The notes beneath the pieces are model-generated. The model searched no databases. It was not told the DNA's origin and was given only the letters and a program-made list of their open reading frames with translations. This document shows, one piece after another, positions 17,660 through 28,490 of a DNA stretch of 64,000 bases. Position numbers and translations under genes: made by a program. The stretch's first letter is position 1. Each line of letters opens with the position of its first letter. Source of the stretch: Dinoroseobacter sp049800835 (GTDB lineage Bacteria > Pseudomonadota > Alphaproteobacteria > Rhodobacterales > Rhodobacteraceae). The stretch is from assembly GCF_049800835.1 (NCBI RefSeq), contig NZ_JBNAFU010000001.1, positions 1,054,001-1,118,000 on the forward strand. The letters run 5' to 3'.

Positions 17660-19285
17660 ATGGGATGGCTGAGTGATGAGGGCGGGCTGAACAAGCGGGC
17701 CGCAAACCATGTGCCGCTGACGCCGCTGTCGCATTTGCAACGGGCCGCCCGGGTGTTTCCCAACCGCGAAGCGATTGTGTACGGGGGGCGCCGGTTCAGC
17801 TACGCCCAAATGCATGACCGCGTTAGCCAACTGGCCTCGGCCCTCGCGCAATCCGGGATCGCGCCCGGCGACGTCGTCGCCACCTTGCTGCCGAACGTCC
17901 CCGCCCAGATGGAGGCGCATTTCGGTGTGCCTGCCTGTGGCGCGGTGCTCAACACGATCAACATCAGGTTGGATGTCGATACAGTCGCCTACATCTTCGA
18001 CCATGGCGGGGCGAAGGCTGTACTGGTTGATCCGCAGTTTCTACCCCTCGCAGCGGCCGCCTGTGACCTGATGGACGGGCCTGCACCCGCACTGATCGAG
18101 GTCGCAGATGATGCAGCGGGCGTGCACGCCACCGGCGCCTATCCAGAATACGAAACCTTTCTTCAGGGCGGCGACCCGGCATTCCCTTGGCTCATGCCGG
18201 AGGATGAGTGGGAAAGCCTCGCGCTGAATTACACATCAGGTACCACAGGCCGGCCCAAAGGCGTCGTCTACCACCATCGCGGGGCCTATCTGATGACGAT
18301 GGGCACCGTGATCTCCTGGCGTATCACGCTCTACCCGCGCTTGCTCACGATTGTACCGCTCTTTCACTGCAATGGCTGGAATCATACGTGGATGATGCCG
18401 CTGCTCGGGGGCACGATCATCTGCTGCCGCGATGTCACCGCCGACGCGATTTATGCAGCGATCGAAGCCGAAGGCGTAACCCACATGGGCGGAGCGCCCA
18501 TCGTGCTCAACATGATCGTAAACGCTCCCGACAGCGCGCGCCGTCCATTCGATCACACGATCGAAGTATATACGGCAGGCGCTCCGCCAGCGGCCGCCAC
18601 CCTCGCCGCCATCGAAAAACTCGGGTTCAATATCACGCAGGTCTATGGGCTGACGGAAACCTACGGCCATGTCACCGAATGTGTCTGGGACCCGGCGTGG
18701 GATGCCAAGCCCGGAGAGGAGCGCGCAGCGATCAAGGCCCGACAAGGCGTCGCCTTTCCGATGATGGAAGAGATTACCGTCTTGGATGATCAGATGTCCC
18801 GGATCCCGCTGGATGGGCAAACCACCGGCGAAGTGATGATCCGCGGCAACGCGGTGATGAAGGGATACTTTAAGAACCCTGACGCCACCGAGGAGGCTTT
18901 TGCAGGTGGGTATTTTCATTCCGGAGACATCGCCCTCCAACACCCCGATGGCTACATCCAGATCGCAGACCGCGCCAAGGACATCATCATCTCCGGTGGC
19001 GAGAACATCTCGTCGGTAGAAGTCGAAGGCGCCTTGATGCACCATCCCGCAGTCATGCTGTGCGCCGTCGTTGCCAAACCGGATGACAAATGGGGGGAGG
19101 TCCCTTGCGCATTTGTCGAATTGAAAGATGGCCAGATGACCAGCGAAGAAGACCTCATCACCTTTGCGCGCGAGCGCCTTGCAGGGTTCAAGACGCCAAA
19201 GCAGGTCGTGTTTCAGGAGCTTCCCAAAACCTCCACAGGCAAGATCCAGAAATTCGAACTGCGCAAAATCGCAGCACGCCTCTGA
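17660..19285 (+). CDS. Acyl-CoA synthetase, AMP-forming (FadD/DmdB-like)
   Basis: Start at 17660 follows GGGGAGGATC. The 541-residue enzyme has the AMP-binding P-loop YTSGTTGRPKGVVYHHRG, the VYGLTETYGH A5 motif, the HSGDIA and DRAKDIIISGGENIS hinge, and the catalytic Lys in KTSTGKIQKFELR. Length and motifs match medium-chain acyl-CoA ligases, which include methylmercaptopropionate-CoA ligase DmdB. With the DmdC-type dehydrogenase 8 kb away, a DMSP-demethylation role is a testable option, but no DmdA or DmdD is present here. Confidence 0.9.
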   Translation: MGWLSDEGGLNKRAANHVPLTPLSHLQRAARVFPNREAIVYGGRRFSYAQMHDRVSQLASALAQSGIAPGDVVATLLPNVPAQMEAHFGVPACGAVLNTINIRLDVDTVAYIFDHGGAKAVLVDPQFLPLAAAACDLMDGPAPALIEVADDAAGVHATGAYPEYETFLQGGDPAFPWLMPEDEWESLALNYTSGTTGRPKGVVYHHRGAYLMTMGTVISWRITLYPRLLTIVPLFHCNGWNHTWMMPLLGGTIICCRDVTADAIYAAIEAEGVTHMGGAPIVLNMIVNAPDSARRPFDHTIEVYTAGAPPAAATLAAIEKLGFNITQVYGLTETYGHVTECVWDPAWDAKPGEERAAIKARQGVAFPMMEEITVLDDQMSRIPLDGQTTGEVMIRGNAVMKGYFKNPDATEEAFAGGYFHSGDIALQHPDGYIQIADRAKDIIISGGENISSVEVEGALMHHPAVMLCAVVAKPDDKWGEVPCAFVELKDGQMTSEEDLITFARERLAGFKTPKQVVFQELPKTSTGKIQKFELRKIAARL

Positions 19286-19298
19286 CCGGCTTCTTTTG

Positions 19299-19341
19299 TG
19301 CGCAAATACCTCGGGAGCGCGAGGGCAGAGCCCTCGCTCCC
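19299..19341. terminator. Bipartite element: AAATACCTC motif plus GC-rich hairpin
   Basis: After the acyl-CoA ligase stop, a GCGCAAATACCTC segment is followed by a hairpin in which GGGAGC/GCTCCC and GAGGGC/GCCCTC pair around a three-base loop with a two-base bulge. Hairpins with this A/T-rich preface recur after genes in Rhodobacteraceae as I remember them. It probably acts as a terminator in either direction. Confidence 0.55.
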
Positions 19342-19421
19342 GGATTGAGCCAGACAGAGCAACCGGCTAAGGGTAAACGCAGCAGGCAATACAAAGGCAC
19401 ACAACAAGGCAGGCCGACGAC

Positions 19422-20438
19422 GTGACCGCGCTCAAGGAGTATCTGAGGCTGGAGTCCACAGGCCTCTGGCGGCCTTCGGTGGAAGGCCAGAGGCGCGACG
19501 TCTACGTGTTCGTCGGCCAGGCGACCCTTGTCATCGCGGACAAGTCCGAAGCGCCGCTCAGCCACTGGTCGCTGGCCGCAATCGAACGCGTCAACCCAGG
19601 CGGGCGTCCTGCGATCTTCGCCCCCGGACCGGATGCCGACGAGACCCTCGAAGTGGCGGATCCCGATATGATCAATGCGATCGAGCGGGTTCAACGGGCT
19701 GTGCGTCGGGCGGACCCGAAACCGGGCCGTTTGCGGCTGCTCACGGCCAGCCTTTTCGGCTTCGCCGTGCTGGCTATCGGCGCGCTCTGGCTCCCCCGCG
19801 CCGTTGCCGATCACGCCGCGCGCGTGGTTCCGGAGGTGCAACGTGCGGCGGTGGGCGAGGCGCTCTTTGCCGAGATGCAGCGCTTGACCGGCCCGCCCTG
19901 CGGGCGCCCCGGGGATGCGGCGGTGCTGACCCGGCTGGCCACGCGTAGCCTTGGTCCGGGCGCCCCACCCGTACGGGTGCTGCGCGACGGGGTGGCCGAC
20001 AGCCTGCAATTGCCGGGCGGTATGATCCTTCTGTCGCACCGCCTGGTCGAAGACTTCGAAACCGCATCACCTGCTGCCGGATTCCTGGTTGCGGCGCGCG
20101 AACGCGCGGAACGTGCGCCCCCGTTTGAAGTGCTGCTGGAGGAGGCCGGGGTGGTCGCAGTGCTGCGGCTGCTGACCACGGGGCAGATGCCGCAACAGGC
20201 CTTGCGAACCCATGCCCAGACCCTGGCCCGGTCCGCCCCTGCACCGCTGCGGGATACGGCGCTGGTGGAGGGTTTCGCCCGCGCGCGCCTGCCCACAACC
20301 CCTTACGCGCGCGCCATAGATATCACCGGCGAGACGACCAGCGATCTGATCGCAGCCGACCCGTTTGCCGATGGCGCGGCACCGATTGTTCTGGACGACA
20401 ATTCGTGGGTGATCCTGCAAGGAATCTGCGGCAACTGA
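19422..20438 (+). CDS. Membrane protein resembling an M48 peptidase without the zinc motif
   Basis: The 338-residue product starts at a GTG. Residues 1-100 look like a small beta-rich domain; one membrane helix lies at about 105-125. Residues 190-230 (DSLQLPGGMILLSHRLVEDF, then AGFLVAARERAERA) parallel the M48 pattern NAFALPGGYIFVTRGLL...LAHELGH. The PGG turn is kept, but where HExxH should be there is AARERA, with no His pair nearby. I infer a degenerate, non-catalytic M48-like protein, or a distant fold mimic. Confidence 0.65.
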   Translation: MTALKEYLRLESTGLWRPSVEGQRRDVYVFVGQATLVIADKSEAPLSHWSLAAIERVNPGGRPAIFAPGPDADETLEVADPDMINAIERVQRAVRRADPKPGRLRLLTASLFGFAVLAIGALWLPRAVADHAARVVPEVQRAAVGEALFAEMQRLTGPPCGRPGDAAVLTRLATRSLGPGAPPVRVLRDGVADSLQLPGGMILLSHRLVEDFETASPAAGFLVAARERAERAPPFEVLLEEAGVVAVLRLLTTGQMPQQALRTHAQTLARSAPAPLRDTALVEGFARARLPTTPYARAIDITGETTSDLIAADPFADGAAPIVLDDNSWVILQGICGN

Positions 20439-20443
20439 ACCGA

Positions 20444-21076
20444 TCAGCCAGTCCCGAATATGCGATCCCCGGCGTCCCCCAGACCCGGTACGATATAGCC
20501 GTTCTCGTTGAGCCTTTCGTCCAGTGCTGCGGTCACGATCGGAACATCGGGATGCGCGTCTTTCATCCGGGCGACGCCTTCCGGAGCAGCAAGCAGGCAC
20601 ATGAAACGGATTCGCTTTGCGCCTGCATCCTTGAGCAGATCAATCGCTGCGACACTCGAATTTCCCGTTGCCAGCATCGGGTCCAACGCGATCACGTCGC
20701 GTTCTCCGAGGGCATCAGGAACCTTGAAGTAGTACTGAACCGGTTCCAGCGTGTCTTCGTCGCGATACAGGCCAACAAATCCGACGCGCGCCGACGGAAT
20801 AAGTGGCAGCACACCGTCGAGCAACCCGTTGCCCGCGCGCAGTATCGATATCAACGCCAGCTTCTTTCCCGCCAGTTTCGGTGCCTTCATCTCCGACATC
20901 GGGGTCTGTATGGTCACCGCGCCAACCGGCAGATCGCGCGTCACTTCATATGCCAGCAACAGCGCCACCTCCTGCAACAATCTGCGAAACTCCGGCGTCG
21001 GGGTTGCCACGTCTCGCATGATCGTAAGCTTGTGCTGCACAAGCGGATGGTCGACGACGGTCAGGTGCTGGCTCAT
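20444..21076 (-). CDS. upp: Uracil phosphoribosyltransferase
   Basis: The 210-residue enzyme makes UMP from uracil and PRPP. Its signatures are ISILRAGNGLLDGVL, the PRPP loop ALDPMLATGNS and the C-terminal uracil site GYIVPGLGDAGDRIFGTG. It is the last gene of the salvage operon; its ATG overlaps the adenosine deaminase stop (ATGA). Confidence 0.97.
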   Translation of the reverse strand: MSQHLTVVDHPLVQHKLTIMRDVATPTPEFRRLLQEVALLLAYEVTRDLPVGAVTIQTPMSEMKAPKLAGKKLALISILRAGNGLLDGVLPLIPSARVGFVGLYRDEDTLEPVQYYFKVPDALGERDVIALDPMLATGNSSVAAIDLLKDAGAKRIRFMCLLAAPEGVARMKDAHPDVPIVTAALDERLNENGYIVPGLGDAGDRIFGTG

Positions 21077-22074
21077 GAAAGGTCCTTGTTTTCGCGGTCG
21101 GATGAGAGGGTTTTGCGAAGTCTCGCACGGGTCTGTTCGTCACAGAACGCAGCCTCCAGCGCGGTTTCCGCAACCGTGTTGAAATCCGAGACGTCCCAAT
21201 CGAATGCAAGTGCAAGCTGTTCGAACTCAGCCGTCATCGTGGTGTGAAAGAATGGCGGATCATCGGTGGAGACTGTCACGGGCACTCCGGCCGCGCGCAA
21301 CGGTTCTATCGGATGACGCGACAGGTCTGGATAAAGCCCAAGAGCAACATTGGAGCTTGGGCAAACCTCCAGAACCGTGCCGCGATCGGCAAGCTCGCGC
21401 ACAAGCGCAGGATCCTCGATGGCGCGCACCCCATGCCCGATACGCTCGACCCCCAGATCCTCGATCGCCTCGCGCACAGACTGCGGCCCACCCCATTCGC
21501 CGGCATGGGTTGTCAGGCGCAAACCGGCTTCGCGGGCGCAATCGAAGCTCCACGCGAAATCGCCCTGATGGCCCTTGGTTTCATCACCGCCCATCCCGAA
21601 ACCTGTCAGGAACGGTCCGGCTGTTTCGGCCGCGCAGATGGCTGTTTCCTTCGCAGCTTCGGGTCCGAAGTGGCGTATGCACGTGACAATCCCCCGCATC
21701 ACGATCCCGTCCTGCGCTTCAGCATCTGACGCCGCTTCGGCAATGGCCGCCAGGTATTCCCGCCAGGCCGCCACGTCACGCTGCCCACAAAAATCGGGAC
21801 TAAGAAACGCCTCGGTGTAAATCACGCCGTGCGCAGCGCTCTCTGCCAGGACCGCGCGCGTCAGGCGATAGAAATCCCTTGGGGACCGAAGAACCGTGCA
21901 GGCCGCTTCGTACACCTTAAGAAACTCCGGGAAGTCGCGATAGGCGTATCCACCCTGACGGTCGAAAATACCGCTCAGGTCGATGTTCTGTTCCGCCGCC
22001 AGACCACGAATGAAAGAGGGCGGAGCAGCCCCTTCGAGATGCATGTGAAGTTCGATCTTCAGAATACTGCGCAT
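21073..22074 (-). CDS. add: Adenosine deaminase
   Basis: The 333-residue enzyme starts at 22074, where the ATG shares one base with the deoB stop (TGATG). Zinc and catalytic residues are visible in ELHMHLEGA, in THAGEWGGPQSV (Glu and His region), in RIGHGVRAI and in STDDPPFF (Asp pair). It converts adenosine or deoxyadenosine to inosine or deoxyinosine. In this operon it would feed the purine side of nucleoside salvage. Homologues sometimes act on adenine, but the SSNVALGLY loop favours a nucleoside/ADD-like protein; the exact substrate is not certain. Confidence 0.92.
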   Translation of the reverse strand: MRSILKIELHMHLEGAAPPSFIRGLAAEQNIDLSGIFDRQGGYAYRDFPEFLKVYEAACTVLRSPRDFYRLTRAVLAESAAHGVIYTEAFLSPDFCGQRDVAAWREYLAAIAEAASDAEAQDGIVMRGIVTCIRHFGPEAAKETAICAAETAGPFLTGFGMGGDETKGHQGDFAWSFDCAREAGLRLTTHAGEWGGPQSVREAIEDLGVERIGHGVRAIEDPALVRELADRGTVLEVCPSSNVALGLYPDLSRHPIEPLRAAGVPVTVSTDDPPFFHTTMTAEFEQLALAFDWDVSDFNTVAETALEAAFCDEQTRARLRKTLSSDRENKDLS

Positions 22075-23270
22075 CACAGGAAACTCCGCCCCGAACCGCG
22101 CTCGGAAAGTCCCAGATGCGTTGCAACGGATGCCGCGACATCCTCGAACGCCACCTGACCGATGGCACGGGCGCCCACGCCGCAGCCCACGACGGGCACG
22201 CGCTCGCGTGTGTGGTCCGTGCCGTCCCATGTCGGGTCATTTCCGTGGTCGGCGGTAAAGAGAGCCAAATCGCGAGGGCGCAAACCCGAGAAGAAACGCG
22301 GTAGACACCTGTCGAACCATTCCAGTGCGCGCGCGTACCCTGCCACGTCGCGCCGGTGCCCATAGAGACTGTCAAACTCCACGAAATTGGCGAAGGTCAG
22401 GCTGCCTTCGTGGGAGGTTTCAGTGGCCGCAACCAGGTGCTCCATCAACCGCGCGTCCGGTCCTTTGACCACATCGGCGATGCCGTGCATCGAAAAGATG
22501 TCGCCGATCTTGCCAATCGCATGGACCGCGCGCCCGTCCTGCGCGGCCCAGTCGCACAAGGTCGGCTTTGGGGGCGCAACGGCATAGTCGCGCCGGTTTG
22601 CGGTGCGGGTAAATCCTGTCTCCGGGGTGCCCACGAACGGACGCGCGATCACGCGCCCCACACGCTGTGCATGAAGCGATGGCGCGAGCGCTGCGCATAG
22701 TTCAAGCAGCCGGTCGAGCCCGAACGCCTCTTCATGCGCTGCGATCTGAAAGACGCTGTCGACCGAGGTGTAGCAGATCGGCCATCCGGTGCGCAGATGC
22801 TCCGCCCCGAATGCAGCAATGACTTCGGTGCCGGAGGCATGGCAATTGGCCAGCGTTCCGGTCATCCCCGCGATCTTTTGCACACGGTCGAGCAACTCGG
22901 CCGGAAAGGCGGGGTGCGTGTCGGGAAAATAGCTCCAGTCCCAGGGAACCGGCACTCCGGCAAGCTCCCAGTGCCCGGACGGTGTGTCCTTTCCGGGCGA
23001 TACTTCGGTTGCCGCCCCCCAAAGTCCGACCGGGTCTGCATCAAGCCCCGGTGGGGCGAGACCCGAAGCCAGTTCAGTGGCCGCGCCCAAGCCGAGCCGC
23101 GCAAGGTTCGGCATGGCAAGCGGCCCTGCGCGTCCTTCATCGGCCCGTCCCGCTGCGCAGGCCTCGGCGATGTGTCCAAGCGTGTTTGAGCCGCCATCAC
23201 CAAACGCATCCGCATCCGGCGCACCGCCGCATCCGACGGAATCCATCACGATCAGGAAGGCGCGCGTCAT
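22074..23270 (-). CDS. deoB: Phosphopentomutase
   Basis: The 398-residue metalloenzyme begins MTRAFLIVMDSVGCGGAPDA, with the metal-binding Asp, and ends with the alkaline-phosphatase-superfamily motif TADHGNDPTWDGTDHTRE. It interconverts (deoxy)ribose 1-phosphate and 5-phosphate, letting the sugars released by nucleoside phosphorylases enter central metabolism. Start overlaps the deoA stop (ATGA). Confidence 0.97.
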   Translation of the reverse strand: MTRAFLIVMDSVGCGGAPDADAFGDGGSNTLGHIAEACAAGRADEGRAGPLAMPNLARLGLGAATELASGLAPPGLDADPVGLWGAATEVSPGKDTPSGHWELAGVPVPWDWSYFPDTHPAFPAELLDRVQKIAGMTGTLANCHASGTEVIAAFGAEHLRTGWPICYTSVDSVFQIAAHEEAFGLDRLLELCAALAPSLHAQRVGRVIARPFVGTPETGFTRTANRRDYAVAPPKPTLCDWAAQDGRAVHAIGKIGDIFSMHGIADVVKGPDARLMEHLVAATETSHEGSLTFANFVEFDSLYGHRRDVAGYARALEWFDRCLPRFFSGLRPRDLALFTADHGNDPTWDGTDHTRERVPVVGCGVGARAIGQVAFEDVAASVATHLGLSERGSGRSFL

Positions 23271-24574
23271 GTGGAGACCTCTTGCAGGACCAGCGGCTCC
23301 GGCGCGTACCGTGACCCGGTTGAAAACGCCTTTTGAACCTGGCTCAGCGCGCGGGCCGCATCCGTCTCTCGCGCGGCATGGATGCGGGCAAGCGGCTGAC
23401 CGCGGACCACGGACGTGCCGAGCGGCAGAAGATCCGATAGCCCGACAGCCGGGTCAACCCGATCTGTCTCGCGCATCCGTCCGCCACCCAGTTGCACAAC
23501 GGCCCAGCCGAGGACGCGGGTATCACAAGCGGTCAGTGTGCCATCCTCTGGCGCGGGCACCTCGACCACCACGGGCGCCTCCGGCAGTCGCGCCAGCCCC
23601 GCTGTCATCACATCCGGCGCGCCGCCCAAGGCAACGATCATGCGCTCGAACCGGTCCGCAGCACGACCGTCAGCGATTGATGCTGCAACCATCGACCCCC
23701 CTTCCTCCGCCGAGGCTGCCAAGCCGCCAAGTGTCAGCAAAACGCCGCCGAGGGCGCATGTCACCTCCAGCAAGCGTGAAGCGCAAGCCTGTCCATCGAG
23801 CACGCGCAGGACCACCGCAAGTTCCAACGCGTTTCCGGCAGCGGGTGCGAGGCTCTGGTTCATATCCGTCAGCAGGCTTCTTGTCGCGCATCCGGCACCT
23901 TGCGCGGCAGCGGTCAACGCCTGCGCCAACGCCTGCGCCTGTGCAAACTTCGTCAGAAAAGCGCCCGAGCCGCATTTCACATCCAGAACAAGGCCGTCCA
24001 ACCCGGCGGCAAGTTTCTTCGACAGGATCGACGCCGTGATCAGGTCGATGCTTTCAACGGTCGCGGTCACATCGCGCACCGCATAGAGCCGACGATCCGC
24101 CGGAGCGATCTCTCCCGTCGCGCCGACGATCGCGCAGCCGACCTCTGCTACGATCCGGCGCAGGCGGTCTTCAGAGACCTGAACACGCAGGCCATCACAT
24201 GCCTCCAGCTTGTCGAGTGTTCCGCCGGTGTGCCCAAGCCCACGCCCCGAGATCATGGGCACGTAGGCGCCGCACGCGGCAAGCGCCGGGGCAAGCAACA
24301 GCGACACGCAATCCCCGACACCGCCGGTGGAATGCTTGTCCAAGACAGGACCGGGCAGATCCCAACTCAAGGTGTGCCCACTGTCGCGCATCGCGCGCGT
24401 CAGGGCCACGCGCCCCTCGTCGCCGAGACCGTTTAGCAAGACGGCCATCGCAAAGGCTCCGGCCTGTGCGTCGCTGACATCCCCGGAGGCCAGACCGTCT
24501 GCAAAGGCGCGCAGATCATCCTCGGACGGGCATCCCCCATCCCGAACGGTCGAAATCACGTGCCGCGCGTCCAT
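23267..24574 (-). CDS. deoA: Thymidine phosphorylase
   Basis: The 435-residue enzyme splits thymidine or deoxyuridine to base and deoxyribose 1-phosphate. Visible signatures are the phosphate site LDKHSTGGVGD, SGRGLGHTGGTLDKLE and the C-terminal pyrimidine-phosphorylase domain. It begins six bases after cdd. Product flow cdd-deoA-deoB matches the gene order. Confidence 0.97.
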   Translation of the reverse strand: MDARHVISTVRDGGCPSEDDLRAFADGLASGDVSDAQAGAFAMAVLLNGLGDEGRVALTRAMRDSGHTLSWDLPGPVLDKHSTGGVGDCVSLLLAPALAACGAYVPMISGRGLGHTGGTLDKLEACDGLRVQVSEDRLRRIVAEVGCAIVGATGEIAPADRRLYAVRDVTATVESIDLITASILSKKLAAGLDGLVLDVKCGSGAFLTKFAQAQALAQALTAAAQGAGCATRSLLTDMNQSLAPAAGNALELAVVLRVLDGQACASRLLEVTCALGGVLLTLGGLAASAEEGGSMVAASIADGRAADRFERMIVALGGAPDVMTAGLARLPEAPVVVEVPAPEDGTLTACDTRVLGWAVVQLGGGRMRETDRVDPAVGLSDLLPLGTSVVRGQPLARIHAARETDAARALSQVQKAFSTGSRYAPEPLVLQEVST

Positions 24575-24580
24575 TTTCGA

Positions 24581-24967
24581 TCAGTCCATATGATGCGCGG
24601 AAAAGGCTCCGGGCAGCAACTCACCGACGGTTGTGACCCGCTTTTGTCCGGCTGTGGTCGCCAGGGTGACAGGGATATCCCGTGCGCCAAACTCCGCCAG
24701 TTTCTGACGGCAACCGCCGCAGGGCGGCACCGGGTCGGGGCTGCCAGCGATCACTGCAACCTCGGCAATTTCGCGTTCTCCGGCCGCAACCATCGCGGCA
24801 ATCGCGCCAGCCTCCGCACAGGTACCTTCCGGGTAGGCGACATTCTCCACGTTGCAGCCGACATAAACGGTTCCGGCCGAGGTTCGGATTGCGGCCCCGA
24901 CCTTGAAGTTCGAGTAAGGCGCGTGTGCATTTTCCCGCACCGCTGCCGCCTCTGCGATCAAATCCAT
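24581..24967 (-). CDS. cdd: Cytidine deaminase
   Basis: The start is set at 24967, preceded by GAGAGGG; the frame upstream has no homology. The 128-residue protein is the small tetrameric type, with the zinc motifs TCAEAGAIAAM (Cys-Ala-Glu) and PCGGCRQKLAEF. It converts cytidine and deoxycytidine to (deoxy)uridine. It is first in the salvage operon, transcribed from a promoter region shared with the divergent malic enzyme gene (24968-25141). Confidence 0.97.
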   Translation of the reverse strand: MDLIAEAAAVRENAHAPYSNFKVGAAIRTSAGTVYVGCNVENVAYPEGTCAEAGAIAAMVAAGEREIAEVAVIAGSPDPVPPCGGCRQKLAEFGARDIPVTLATTAGQKRVTTVGELLPGAFSAHHMD

Positions 24968-25141
24968 CCCAGCCCTCTCGTATTTGCCCGTGCAGACTGC
25001 GCCCGCTTTGGAAGGCACGCAACCCCGCCGCAGCGTATTTTCGAAGCGGCTGCCTCCCGACCAGACGGGGATTTTTTGTTTCCCCCACCCCGGCGTTGGT
25101 TTAGGCGTGAACCACATGAGGATCCGGGGGGAGAGGACACC

Positions 25142-27421
<2,280 letters not shown>

Positions 27422-27425
27422 GCCA

Positions 27426-27456
27426 TTGCTGCGTTGCAGCCATTGCGACGCAGCAA
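27426..27456 (+). terminator. Hairpin after the malic enzyme gene
   Basis: TTGCTGCGT and ACGCAGCAA form a perfect 9-bp stem with a 13-base loop, starting four bases after the stop codon. There is no downstream T-run, so termination efficiency is uncertain. Confidence 0.5.
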
Positions 27457-27490
27457 CTCCGTATGCCCCTGCATACCGCGCGGGATGCCA

Positions 27491-27518
27491 CAGTATACAG
27501 AAAAAGTATTTGTTGACA
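27491..27518. promoter_or_regulatory. Possible promoter/operator of the hydratase-CoA transferase operon
   Basis: The A/T-rich stretch contains AGTATACAG, close to the TGTATACA core of GntR (FCD-type) operators, a second AGTAT 13 bases on, and a perfect -35-like TTGACA (27513-27518). A convincing -10 is not seen. It lies about 80 bases before the operon. Confidence 0.3.
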
Positions 27519-27596
27519 GACACTTAGCCGAAGCCCACCTTTTGTGCGTTGGGGCCGTCCGCTCGCGCAGACAGCCTGGATACGGGAGGGGATATC

Positions 27597-28490
27597 ATGG
27601 CACCAGTGGAAACACGGGACACGGTCGGCATTGCGGCGCACAGCGCGGGCTTGCGTGGCGCGGAGGCCATCGGACGCACCGAAACCCGATCTGGCCGGAT
27701 CAGCATCCGCGAGGCCGCCCACCTTGGCGCGATCTTGCGACACCCATCCGAGCCGCCTCTTGGGAGTGGTGATGTCCTGCCGCTTCTGTGGCATTGGGCT
27801 GCTTTCCCCGATGCGGCCCCGATGGAGGCGTTGGGCGGCGACGGGCATCCGGCCCTCGGGACTTTCCTGCCTGATCTGAGCTTGTCGCGCCGGATGTGGG
27901 CTGGAGGAACCATGCAGTTTCTGAAACCGCTGCATGTCGATGCCGACCTCACCCGCCGGAGTGAAATTCGTAACGTCGAGCACAAAGACAGCAGTGCCGG
28001 CCCGATGGCGGTCGTCACCTTGGAGCATCAGGTCAGCGACGTTCAAGGACCCGCTATCATGGAAACGCAAACCATCGTGTATCTGCGCATCCCGGACAGG
28101 TTCTCACCGCCCCAGGCGATCCCCGCGCCGAGCCATCCGGTTCTGGACGAAACGGTGCTTGTCGATCCGGTTTTGCTATTTCGGTACTCGGCGGTCACGT
28201 TTAACGGACACCGCATCCACTACGACCGCGATTACGCTACGCAGATCGAGCATTATCCGGGGCTTGTTACACATGGTCCGCTTCAGGCAACCTTGCTGGC
28301 CGATGCCGCAACCCGCCACCGGGGGAGCCCACCGGTGCGATTCAAGTATCGAGGCGTACGCCCGATGTTCGACACTCACAACCTGCGCGTGCTGGCCGAA
28401 GAAGGCCCGGCGGGCGCGCTGCAACTCTGCACAGCCGCGGCACCGGACGGCCCGCAAGGCATGCAGGCAACAGCGGAGTGGGACGCATGA
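27597..28490 (+). CDS. MaoC/FAS1-like acyl-CoA hydratase (mesaconyl-C4-CoA hydratase-like)
   Basis: Start at 27597 follows GGGAGGGGAT. The 297-residue protein is a double-hotdog hydratase: the N-terminal half is FAS1-dehydratase-like and the C-terminal half holds the catalytic-type stretch FSAVTFNGHRIHYDR (here YSAVTFNGHRIHYDRDYA). Members include mesaconyl-C4-CoA (3-methylfumaryl-CoA) hydratase of the 3-hydroxypropionate bicycle. Its stop overlaps the start of a mesaconyl-CoA transferase-like gene (ATGA), which supports that assignment by context. Confidence 0.72.
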   Translation: MAPVETRDTVGIAAHSAGLRGAEAIGRTETRSGRISIREAAHLGAILRHPSEPPLGSGDVLPLLWHWAAFPDAAPMEALGGDGHPALGTFLPDLSLSRRMWAGGTMQFLKPLHVDADLTRRSEIRNVEHKDSSAGPMAVVTLEHQVSDVQGPAIMETQTIVYLRIPDRFSPPQAIPAPSHPVLDETVLVDPVLLFRYSAVTFNGHRIHYDRDYATQIEHYPGLVTHGPLQATLLADAATRHRGSPPVRFKYRGVRPMFDTHNLRVLAEEGPAGALQLCTAAAPDGPQGMQATAEWDA

